DNA from: an uncultured Austwickia sp.
GTDB lineage: Bacteria > Actinomycetota > Actinomycetes > Actinomycetales > Dermatophilaceae
Direction: 5' to 3'
Length of the DNA: 8,796 nt
Assembly (NCBI GenBank): GCA_934678955.1
Contig: CAKUSI010000145.1
Location: forward strand, 1 to 8,796
This document shows, piece by piece, positions 1 to 5,720 of the stretch. The first letter of the stretch is position 1. Each line of letters begins with the position of its first letter. Both the position numbers and the translations under genes were made by a program. The notes under the pieces are model-generated. The model ran no database searches. It worked only from the letters and a program-made list of their open reading frames with translations, and was not told the origin of the DNA.

Positions 1-793
1 GGTTCGACCTCCTCTGGCCCACGGGCGCGTTGCCGTCGGCGCGTCGGGGGGCGGGACGGCGCCGCATGGCGACCAGCCCCGCAGCCATCTGGACGACGTC
101 GCGCCCCCGCACCCGGGTCGGGGACTGCGCGTGGTCTTCGTCCAGAAGCACCGGGATCTCGGTGACCGGGAGTCCGTGCGCCGCCGCCACGTAGATCAGC
201 TCCGTGGGAAAGAGGTAGCCCTTCTCCACCAGGGCCGGAAGCACCTCGCGAGCCCACGCGGTCGGAACGAGCAGTGTGCCCTGGGTGTCGCCCACGGGCA
301 GGTCCAGCAGGCCCCGCCGCGCCTGCCGGAAGACCGCGCTGAGCGTACGCCGCACCCACGGACGCGGCACGTAGGAGCCGGGATGCGCCTTGGAGCCCAC
401 CACGACGCCCGCCGGGCGCCCGGCGTCTCGCCACGCCTCCAGATCGGTGGTCCCGAAGGGAAGATCGTCGGCCGTGAGCAGGGCGACCGGGTTGACTGCC
501 GCACGCAGACCCTCGCGGTAGGCGCAGCCGAGCCCAGGGGCGCTGCGCAGGGCCCGGATCGGGACCGCCGCGTCCGTATCGACCAGTCGTTGTGCGACCG
601 CCCACGTGTCGTCCGACGAGGCGTTCTCGACGATGAGGATCTCCCCTCCCTCGCCGCGCGCATGGGCGGCCGGCGCCCCGCGGTCCTCTCGTCGAACGGC
701 CAGCGTGTCCGCCAGCCGTGCCACCGTGCGTTCGAGCACCCCGGAGGCGTCGCACGCCGGGACGATGGCGGACACGCGAGGAATACCGCTCAC
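1..793 (-). CDS. Family 2 glycosyltransferase, polyprenyl-phosphate sugar synthase type (3' end cut by window edge)
   Basis: Translating the minus strand from GTG at 793 gives 264 codons without a stop up to the window edge. It reads as a cytoplasmic GT-A enzyme that moves a sugar from a nucleotide-sugar to polyprenyl phosphate. Seen: start VSAIVPACDASG (7-18), VENASSDDT (55-63), GLGCAYREGL (87-96, where relatives have a GKG.A..G loop), TADDLPFG (107-114, at the usual acidic metal-binding site), DTQGTLL (169-175, matching the DTQCGFKLF signature of dolichyl-phosphate-mannose synthases), and ELIYVAAAHGLPVTEIPV (198-215). The GTG overlaps the TGA of the GtrA-family gene by 4 bp, so translation is probably coupled. 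No C-terminal membrane helices are visible before the edge, unlike GtrB. The sugar cannot be read from sequence. Family call strong; the GTG start rests mainly on the overlap. Confidence 0.87.
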   Translation of the reverse strand, partial: MSGIPRVSAIVPACDASGVLERTVARLADTLAVRREDRGAPAAHARGEGGEILIVENASSDDTWAVAQRLVDTDAAVPIRALRSAPGLGCAYREGLRAAVNPVALLTADDLPFGTTDLEAWRDAGRPAGVVVGSKAHPGSYVPRPWVRRTLSAVFRQARRGLLDLPVGDTQGTLLVPTAWAREVLPALVEKGYLFPTELIYVAAAHGLPVTEIPVLLDEDHAQSPTRVRGRDVVQMAAGLVAMRRRPAPRRADGNAPVGQRRSN

Positions 794-1311
794 GGTGCAG
801 GCCGGGTCGTCGCCCGGCCGTCATAGCCGGGCGCGACGGGCGCGTGGGGGCGGGCCGCCCGGACATCGGCGTAGACCCAGTGCCGGTAGGCCAGGTAGTT
901 CCAGGTCGTGGTCAGCGCGGTGGCGATGAGTTGGCTCGTCGCCAGCCCCAGGCCGACGCGCTCGGCGAGCGCGTGCAGCACCGCCTGGGCGACGGCGTTG
1001 AAGCCCACCAGGAGGGCGTATCGCGCCAGCGAGCCCGCGATGGTCGCCGTGGACCGGAAGGCGACCACCCTCTGGAGGGTGTAGCTCACCAGGAACGTGA
1101 GGAGGAAGGCCACGGGCGCGGCCACCCAGGGGCGGTTCCACCCCAGCCCCTCCACGAAGGCAACGAGCAAGACGACGTTCACCCCGTAGGAGAACAGCCC
1201 CACCGCCAGGTAGCGCACCAGGCTGCCGCCGTCGACCGCGGACCGCACCCGGCGTTCCTGGACACCGGCGGCGCGGCACCTCGCCCTGGGGGCGTCCATA
1301 CGACTCAGCAT
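790..1311 (-). CDS. GtrA-family membrane protein (probable lipid-linked sugar flippase)
   Basis: This 173-residue protein has four predicted membrane helices at about 32-52, 60-82, 95-117 and 121-143. Characteristic of the GtrA family (PF04138) are LFSYGVNVVLLVAFVEGL (39-56), SYTLQRVVAFR (76-86) ending the second helix, and TTTWNYLAYRHWVYAD (134-149) ending the fourth. Family members are thought to flip undecaprenyl-phosphate-linked sugars across the membrane, or to assist the partner glycosyltransferase. ATG at 1311 was chosen because a GGAG lies 8 nt upstream. The frame stays open upstream to 1500, but that part is Arg/Cys-rich and does not look coding. An in-frame ATG at 1299 is an alternative. 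The C-terminal tail after about 150 is Pro/Arg-rich and probably cytoplasmic. The stop overlaps the glycosyltransferase start (GTGA), so the two form one operon. Confidence 0.88.
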   Translation of the reverse strand: MLSRMDAPRARCRAAGVQERRVRSAVDGGSLVRYLAVGLFSYGVNVVLLVAFVEGLGWNRPWVAAPVAFLLTFLVSYTLQRVVAFRSTATIAGSLARYALLVGFNAVAQAVLHALAERVGLGLATSQLIATALTTTWNYLAYRHWVYADVRAARPHAPVAPGYDGRATTRPAP

Positions 1312-1501
1312 GGCTGGCACTCCACGAAAACACATTGTGCTACACGCGAATTCAAGTGATGAGGCCGAGTTCCGGTCGGCGCGCCTCCGTCGAGATTCGG
1401 ACGTCCGACGCCGGTCGCACCCGGTCCTGCCCCTCCTGCAGGAGCGGTGCTGAGCCCATCCCGGTCCGCGGGGAATGCAGCTCACCTGGTCTCCTCTCAC
1501 C
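1312..1501 (-). other. 190-bp gap between the DUF6056-like gene and the GtrA-family gene
   Basis: No convincing gene is present. The GtrA frame remains open through it, and a GTG at 1485 has an AGGAG-like sequence before it, but the translation is Arg/Cys-rich and unlike the family. A 12-bp perfect palindrome, CTCCTGCAGGAG, lies at 1433-1444; as RNA it would give only a 4-bp stem. The part next to the GtrA start (about 1325-1365) is less GC-rich than the surroundings and may hold a promoter, but I see no hexamer pair good enough to call. The gap is wide enough for the last two genes to have their own promoter. Confidence 0.4.
1320..1325 (-). promoter_or_regulatory. Ribosome binding site of the GtrA-family gene
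   Basis: On the minus strand GTGGAG is followed 8 nt later by ATG at 1311. This GGAG core at normal spacing decides the start over the longer open frame that begins at 1500. Confidence 0.6.
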
Positions 1502-3223
1502 TCACGGCGTCTTGGGCCATGTCACCTCGACCTCTTCGCGGAGCCCGTAATAGAGACGTATGTAGCCTTCGTACCTCTCCCGGTCGAAGGCCCGCGAATA
1601 CAGGTACTCCGGGCGGGGGAACGAGTCGGGCAGGCTCACCGTCGCGCGCTCTCCTCGCGCCGCCGCCTCCAGTTGCGCGCCGGTGGGACGCCACCGCTCG
1701 TCGTTGGCCATCATGCCGGTGAGCACGACCGCGGACGCAGGGACGGCGATCGCGCACCCGGCAGCAAGCGCCGCCACGGCGAGGCCGCGCGGCACCCGTC
1801 CGGACACCGCGTCGAGCCGCGCGGGAAAGGCGTGGGCCGCGAGCCGTGGCGCGAGCGCAGGGCCGGCGGCGGCCAGCGTCGCGGCAAGCAGCCACAGGAG
1901 GCCCGGGAGGAAGGCCCGGACGGTCGCGATCCCGAGCGCCACCGGCAGGAGGGCGGCACCTGTCGCGCCCGCCAGCGCCAGGGCACACTCGGGGTAGCCG
2001 GCAGAGGACAGCAGCGGTGCGGCGGCCAGGAATCCCCCGACGAGCAGCGCTCCGGACACCCACGACACCGCCAGCAGAGGCAGACCCACCTCGACGCTGT
2101 CGGGCGGAGTCGCCAGCGCGCGCCACGCCATTGCTGCGATCGCCAGCGCGCAACCCCCGGCGCAGGCTCCTGCGGCCACCCTCGCCCGGCTCGCCGGCAC
2201 GCGTCCGGCCGTAGCCGCGGCGGTCAGCACCGCGCACACCAGGGCGACGAGAGCGACCAGGACGGGCCACGTCGTCAGCCAGAGGTGGTGGGCGCCGGTC
2301 GGGACGGCCTGGATCCAGACGCCCGGTCCCCGGTCGTCGCCGCCGTCGCGGAAAGCCCCGAACCGCGCCCAAAAACCGGGGGCCAGCAGCTGGGCCGTCA
2401 GCCCCACCGCAGAAGTCACCGTCCAGGCGATCAACCGGCGGTCGCGGAAGCGCCCACGCAGGAACCAGCAGGATGTCACCAGCGCCGCGGTGGTGAACGA
2501 GCTGATCTCATGCGCCAGATGGGCCGTGAGGATCGCGCCACCGGTCACCACGGCCTGGCCGACCCCGGTGACCTCCCCGCGCAGCCACGCCGCTAGGCGG
2601 AGCCCGACGAAGAGCGTCAGTGCGGTCGGCACGACGTACGAGACCGTCGACGACATCCAAAAGAGAGCGTCCCCACCGATCCGGGGAAGGGTCGCGACCG
2701 CGATCAGCGCCCAGGAGGCACCCGCGGCGCCGGGCAGCACGGAGCGCCAGTCGCCGCGCCCCGGCCCGACGCCGTCGGCGGCCCACCGCCACAGGAGGAC
2801 GGCCACGAGCGTGAAGAGCACCGGCGCAAGGAGGGGCCACAGCCACGGACCGGGCGCGAGCAACGCCCGAACCAGCGCGTCCGTGGCACGCCCGTTCACC
2901 TGCGTGTAGTCGACCCAGTAGCTGGACCACCACTGCGCGAGCGTCGTTCGACCGCCGGGCTGCCCGGACATGCCGGCGTTCAGGTAGTCGTCCCCCTGCA
3001 CCAGGTGGAAGCGAAAGACCACGAACCAATAGATGAGATGGGCCGCCCAGATGCCGGCCAGCCATGCCGCCGCCCCGCCGCCCACGCCGAGGCGACGACG
3101 ATGCTGCGCCGCCGACCGGTGGCGCCCTGGGCGGATGGTCGCGACGGCCGCGCGCGGCGCGGTCCCGCTGCGTGGCACCGGGACCCGGCGACCCGCGGGT
3201 GATTGCGGGCGGACCCCGGACAT
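1502..3223 (-). CDS. DUF6056-like polytopic membrane protein, presumed GT-C-type glycosyltransferase
   Basis: This 573-residue protein has about ten or more hydrophobic segments and a soluble C-terminal tail (about 503-573). Features recalled from DUF6056 proteins are QGDDY (76-80) just after the first helix, where GT-C enzymes carry acidic residues on the outer face; VNGR (109-112) after a Trp-rich stretch; SSTVSYVVP (191-199); AHEISS (237-242); APGFWARFG (281-289); and YYGL (558-561) near the end. By analogy with GT-C enzymes it may move a sugar from polyprenyl phosphate to an external acceptor; this is inference. ATG at 3223 was preferred to the longer frame from 3352, whose extra N-terminus overlaps the divergent gene's control region and looks non-coding. 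A TAGTGT box 7 nt upstream suggests a leaderless mRNA. The GtrA-family and GT2 genes follow on the same strand. Confidence 0.75.
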   Translation of the reverse strand: MSGVRPQSPAGRRVPVPRSGTAPRAAVATIRPGRHRSAAQHRRRLGVGGGAAAWLAGIWAAHLIYWFVVFRFHLVQGDDYLNAGMSGQPGGRTTLAQWWSSYWVDYTQVNGRATDALVRALLAPGPWLWPLLAPVLFTLVAVLLWRWAADGVGPGRGDWRSVLPGAAGASWALIAVATLPRIGGDALFWMSSTVSYVVPTALTLFVGLRLAAWLRGEVTGVGQAVVTGGAILTAHLAHEISSFTTAALVTSCWFLRGRFRDRRLIAWTVTSAVGLTAQLLAPGFWARFGAFRDGGDDRGPGVWIQAVPTGAHHLWLTTWPVLVALVALVCAVLTAAATAGRVPASRARVAAGACAGGCALAIAAMAWRALATPPDSVEVGLPLLAVSWVSGALLVGGFLAAAPLLSSAGYPECALALAGATGAALLPVALGIATVRAFLPGLLWLLAATLAAAGPALAPRLAAHAFPARLDAVSGRVPRGLAVAALAAGCAIAVPASAVVLTGMMANDERWRPTGAQLEAAARGERATVSLPDSFPRPEYLYSRAFDRERYEGYIRLYYGLREEVEVTWPKTP

Positions 3224-3350
3224 GAGGGTCACACTACTTCGCAGGACGCGGCGACCGGCGGGATCAATCCGGCGCCCGCGCGCGTTGACCCGCTCGAGGC
3301 GCACGCCCTGCGCCGTGCGCGCGCCGTCCAGCGCATCGAGGAGCCACACC
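3224..3350. promoter_or_regulatory. Divergent intergenic region with candidate leaderless -10 box for the minus-strand gene
   Basis: This 127-bp gap separates two divergent genes, so it should carry promoters for both. On the minus strand TAGTGT (3236 to 3231) fits the actinobacterial -10 pattern TANNNT and ends 7 nt before the ATG at 3223, where no Shine-Dalgarno is visible. No convincing -35 was found at 16-19 nt. On the plus strand a TTGACC at 3285-3290 resembles a -35, but nothing like a -10 follows at the right distance. Inference from motif and spacing only. Confidence 0.35.
3338..3343 (+). promoter_or_regulatory. Ribosome binding site (GAGGAG) of the small membrane protein gene
   Basis: GAGGAG is followed by 7 nt and ATG at 3351. 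It selects this start over the in-frame start at 3033, which lies antisense to the DUF6056-like gene. Confidence 0.75.
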
Positions 3351-3872
3351 ATGACATCCCGCGAGAACCCCCGCGAGCGAGTTTCCCCGGTCCCCCCCTA
3401 CGAGCCTGGGCAGGGTCCGCAGGATCGCCCGTCCTCTCACGACGGATCGGTCGTCGAGGGCGTCGTCCTCGACGGCGCGCGCTCCGCCGGCCCCGGCCGG
3501 AGCGGGCACGCGGGGGATCCCCGGGTCGCGTTCGGTCGCATCTCGTTCGGCGGCCCGATCTTCGCCCCCGGGAGCCCGTACGGGCCCGGCGCCATCCCCC
3601 GGAACCCGGGCCAGGGCGAGGCCACGATCCCCCGCAAGTCGCTCGTCCTCGCGGGTGTGCTGGCCGCCCTGCTGCCGCCGCTCGGAGTCTTCTACGGGAC
3701 GATCATCGGCGCGATGCTGATGATCGTGCTGATCCTGCCGGTGGGGTTCATCGCCGGCACGGAGGGCCTCGCCGTCCTGTGGCTGCTCGGGATCTTCTGG
3801 GCCGTCCTCGGCGCCCACGCCACGAACCGGCGCCGCCAGGCGTTCGCCCGGCACCTGGGGCTGATCCCCTGA
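3351..3872 (+). CDS. Small membrane protein of unknown function with Pro/Gly-rich N-terminus
   Basis: I do not recognise this 173-residue protein as a named family. Residues 1-95 are hydrophilic, rich in Pro, Gly, Arg and Ser, and probably disordered and cytoplasmic; 61-95 carries Gly/Pro turns such as FGGPIFAPGSPYGPG. Hydrophobic segments at about 98-116, 117-135 and 140-157 follow, then a basic tail (NRRRQAFARH, 159-168), which suggests inside positive charge. LPPLGVF (108-114) and the closing LLGIFW..LGAHA recall Pmp3/YqaE-like (UPF0057) small membrane proteins, but the extra middle segment does not fit, so this is only a hint. The start has a strong GAGGAG. The gene is 40 bp upstream of the MobA-like gene, which seems to have its own promoter. 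A real protein is likely; its function is unknown. Confidence 0.78.
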   Translation: MTSRENPRERVSPVPPYEPGQGPQDRPSSHDGSVVEGVVLDGARSAGPGRSGHAGDPRVAFGRISFGGPIFAPGSPYGPGAIPRNPGQGEATIPRKSLVLAGVLAALLPPLGVFYGTIIGAMLMIVLILPVGFIAGTEGLAVLWLLGIFWAVLGAHATNRRRQAFARHLGLIP

Positions 3873-3900
3873 CGGGATCGCCGACCCTGACCGGCGGGGC

Positions 3901-3906
3901 TACCGT
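3901..3906 (+). promoter_or_regulatory. Candidate -10 box (TACCGT) for a leaderless mobA transcript
   Basis: TACCGT fits TANNNT and ends 6 nt before the ATG at 3913, which would put the transcript start at or next to the start codon. No Shine-Dalgarno is present and no good -35 was seen. Confidence 0.4.
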
Positions 3907-3912
3907 CGAGCC

Positions 3913-4548
3913 ATGACCCCGTCCAGCACCGCGAGCTCCGCTGCCGGGGACGCCCGCGCGCCGGTCGCCGCGATCGTCCTGTGCGGCGGGGCGTCCGCGC
4001 GGCACGGGGGCATCGACAAGACGGCGCAGGACTTGGCAGGCCACAGCGTCCTCGGGCGGCTCGTCGCGGACCTCCCCGGCGACTGGCCGGTCGTCTGCGT
4101 CGGGACCCCCCGGCCGCTGCCGCGCCCGGTGGAGTGGACCTGCGAGGAGCCCCCGCTCGGCGGCCCGGTCGCCGGGATCGTGGCCGGCCTCCTCCTGGTC
4201 GACTCCCCGGTGACGCTCGTGCTCGCGGGCGATCTGCCCTTCGCGGGGCCGCTCGCGACGGTGCTCGCCGAGCGGTTGAGGCAGGCGCCGGCCGACGTCG
4301 ACGGGATCCAGGCCAGACCCGCAGGCGACGATGGCCAGGTCCTGTTCGCCGCCTACCGCACGGACGCCCTGCGCGGCATCCTCCCTCCCGTCCCGTCCCA
4401 GGCGCGGGACCGGGGGGTCCACCGCGTGTTGCGATCGTTGACCGTGAGGACCCACCTCGTGCCGTCGGAGGCCGCCTGGGACCTCGACACTCCAGCCGAC
4501 CTGACCCGGGCACGGCGGTTGCTGGCCGGTCCCCGCGAGGCGGGCTGA
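3913..4548 (+). CDS. mobA: Molybdenum cofactor guanylyltransferase (MobA-like nucleotidyltransferase)
   Basis: The 211-residue protein matches the MobA/NTP_transf_3 fold, whose members transfer GMP (or CMP in MocA relatives) to molybdopterin in the cytoplasm. Seen in order: LCGGASARHGGIDK (23-36), the nucleotide-binding loop normally written L.GG.S.RMG.DK; EEPPLGGPVAG (78-88); AGDLP (105-109), with the metal-binding Asp at 107; AAYR (146-149); and WDLDTPADL (189-197), the usual closing motif. The Met of the RMG signature is replaced by His31. Length suits the family. The ATG has no Shine-Dalgarno but has a TACCGT box 6 nt upstream. No other molybdenum cofactor gene or molybdoenzyme is in the window. 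A related nucleotidyltransferase with a different cofactor substrate is possible. Confidence 0.83.
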   Translation: MTPSSTASSAAGDARAPVAAIVLCGGASARHGGIDKTAQDLAGHSVLGRLVADLPGDWPVVCVGTPRPLPRPVEWTCEEPPLGGPVAGIVAGLLLVDSPVTLVLAGDLPFAGPLATVLAERLRQAPADVDGIQARPAGDDGQVLFAAYRTDALRGILPPVPSQARDRGVHRVLRSLTVRTHLVPSEAAWDLDTPADLTRARRLLAGPREAG

Positions 4549-4609
4549 CGGCTGCTCCCCGGCTGACGTCGGGAAGCGCATCGGCCCGCCCCGCTCCCGC
4601 GGCCGCGCC

Positions 4610-4615
4610 TAGGGT
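4610..4615 (+). promoter_or_regulatory. Candidate -10 box (TAGGGT) for a leaderless quinone oxidoreductase transcript
   Basis: TAGGGT fits TANNNT and ends 6 nt before ATG at 4622, the same geometry as the MobA-like gene. The G-run between box and ATG (GGGGCC) is a poor Shine-Dalgarno and too close to the start. No canonical -35 is visible. Confidence 0.45.
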
Positions 4616-4621
4616 GGGGCC

Positions 4622-5605
4622 ATGAAGGCCATCACGATTCCGACCCCTGGCGAGGGCCTGGACGCCCTGGTGTTCGCCGACGTGGACGACCCGGTCCCCG
4701 CCGCCGACGAGGTGCTGGTCGAGGTCGCCGCCGCCGGCGTCAACCGGGCGGACCTGCTTCAGCGGCGCGGCTTCTACCCCCCGCCACCCGGAGAATCCGA
4801 GCTGCCGGGCCTCGAGGTGAGCGGGACGATCGCGGCCCTCGGCGCGGACGTGACCGGGTGGAGCGTCGGACAACAGGTATGCGCGCTGCTGGCCGGCGGC
4901 GGGTACGCGCAGAAGGTCGCGGTCCCGGCCGGGCAGCTGCTGCCGGTCCCGTCCGGTGTGAGCCTCGTCGACGCGGCTGCCCTCCCGGAGGTGACCGCCA
5001 CGGTCTGGTCCAACGTCTTCATGACCGCTCACCTGCGCCCCGGCGAGGTCACCCTGGTCCACGGGGGCTCCTCGGGGATCGGGACGATGGCCATCCAGCT
5101 GGCGCGCGAGGTCGGCGCCACGATCGCGGTCACTGCGGGAAACTCCGCGAAGCTGCAGGCCTGCGCCGATCTCGGGGCACAGATCCTCATCAACTACCGG
5201 GAGGACGATTTCGTCGAGGAGGTCAAGGCCGCGACAGATGGCCGCGGGGCGGACGTGATCCTCGACGTGATCGGCGCGAAGTATCTGGACCGCAACATCA
5301 GGACCCTCGCGACCAATGGACGCCTGGTCGTCATCGGTATGCAGGGTGGCGTGAAGGCCGAGCTGAACCTGGGGGCCCTGCTCGCCAAGCGGGGCGCGGT
5401 CATCGCGACCGCGTTGCGATCCCGGCCCGCGTCCGAGAAGGCGGCGATCGTGGCCGCAGTGGGCGAGCACGTCTGGCCGCTGATCGAGGAGGGTCGCGTG
5501 GTCCCCGTGATCTCCGCCCGCATGCCGCTGGAGCGCGCCGGCGAAGCGCACGCAATCCTGGAGGAGTCGAGCCATGTCGGCAAGGTCCTTCTCACGGTCG
5601 ACTGA
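4622..5605 (+). CDS. NAD(P)H quinone oxidoreductase, PIG3-type zinc-independent MDR
   Basis: The 327-residue protein is a medium-chain dehydrogenase/reductase of the quinone oxidoreductase branch, cytoplasmic, expected to reduce quinones with NADPH. NRADLLQRRGFYPPPPG (41-57) followed by LPGLEVSG (61-68) is the signature of the TP53I3/PIG3 subgroup. HGGSSGIGTMAIQLA (147-161) is the Rossmann nucleotide-binding loop. The structural and catalytic zinc cysteines of alcohol dehydrogenases are absent, as expected. Length is normal and no residues seem missing. The start is the conserved MKAITI; there is no ribosome binding site but a TAGGGT box sits 6 nt upstream. The gene ends 10 bp before a strong hairpin and converges on the secreted-protein gene. 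In vivo substrate unknown. Confidence 0.93.
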   Translation: MKAITIPTPGEGLDALVFADVDDPVPAADEVLVEVAAAGVNRADLLQRRGFYPPPPGESELPGLEVSGTIAALGADVTGWSVGQQVCALLAGGGYAQKVAVPAGQLLPVPSGVSLVDAAALPEVTATVWSNVFMTAHLRPGEVTLVHGGSSGIGTMAIQLAREVGATIAVTAGNSAKLQACADLGAQILINYREDDFVEEVKAATDGRGADVILDVIGAKYLDRNIRTLATNGRLVVIGMQGGVKAELNLGALLAKRGAVIATALRSRPASEKAAIVAAVGEHVWPLIEEGRVVPVISARMPLERAGEAHAILEESSHVGKVLLTVD

Positions 5606-5615
5606 TTACATACGC

Positions 5616-5657
5616 GTGAATGCTGCCGGGCCCCAGAGGGGGCCCGGCAGCATTCAC
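5616..5657. terminator. Perfect 19-bp hairpin between convergent genes (bidirectional terminator)
   Basis: Left arm GTGAATGCTGCCGGGCCCC (5616-5634), loop AGAG (5635-5638), and right arm 5639-5657 is its exact reverse complement. It lies 10 bp after the stop of the quinone oxidoreductase and about 63 bp after the stop of the convergent secreted-protein gene, so it can serve both. Neither side is followed by a T-tract, which is common for actinobacterial terminators. Confidence 0.85.
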
Positions 5658-5720
5658 TACACGCTCGTCAGCGGGGAGTGAGAGGCGGCGCCATCCGCCC
5701 CCGCCGACCGTTCGACGGTG

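Noticed and set aside
1433..1444. CTCCTGCAGGAG palindrome as an operator or terminator
   Set aside because: As RNA it yields only 4 bp, and no second copy or promoter was found near it. Such 12-mers occur by chance in GC-rich DNA.
1312..1500. N-terminal extension of the GtrA-family gene, including a GTG at 1485 with an AGGAG-like sequence
   Set aside because: The added 58-63 residues are Arg/Cys/Ser-rich with no family resemblance, while ATG 1311 has its own GGAG and gives the usual length.
1475..2596. Long plus-strand open frame of 373 codons
   Set aside because: It lies antisense to the DUF6056-like gene, its translation is Arg/Gly/Gln/His-rich and low in hydrophobic residues, and the minus strand gives a clear membrane protein. 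GC-rich codon shadow.
3224..3352. N-terminal extension of the DUF6056-like protein to ATG 3352
   Set aside because: It would overlap the start of the divergent gene, the added residues look non-coding, and the TAGTGT/ATG arrangement supports 3223.
3692..5575. Minus-strand open frame of 627 codons across the mobA-like and quinone oxidoreductase genes
   Set aside because: Both plus-strand genes have unmistakable family motifs. The antisense product is Arg/Asp/Gly-rich without domains.
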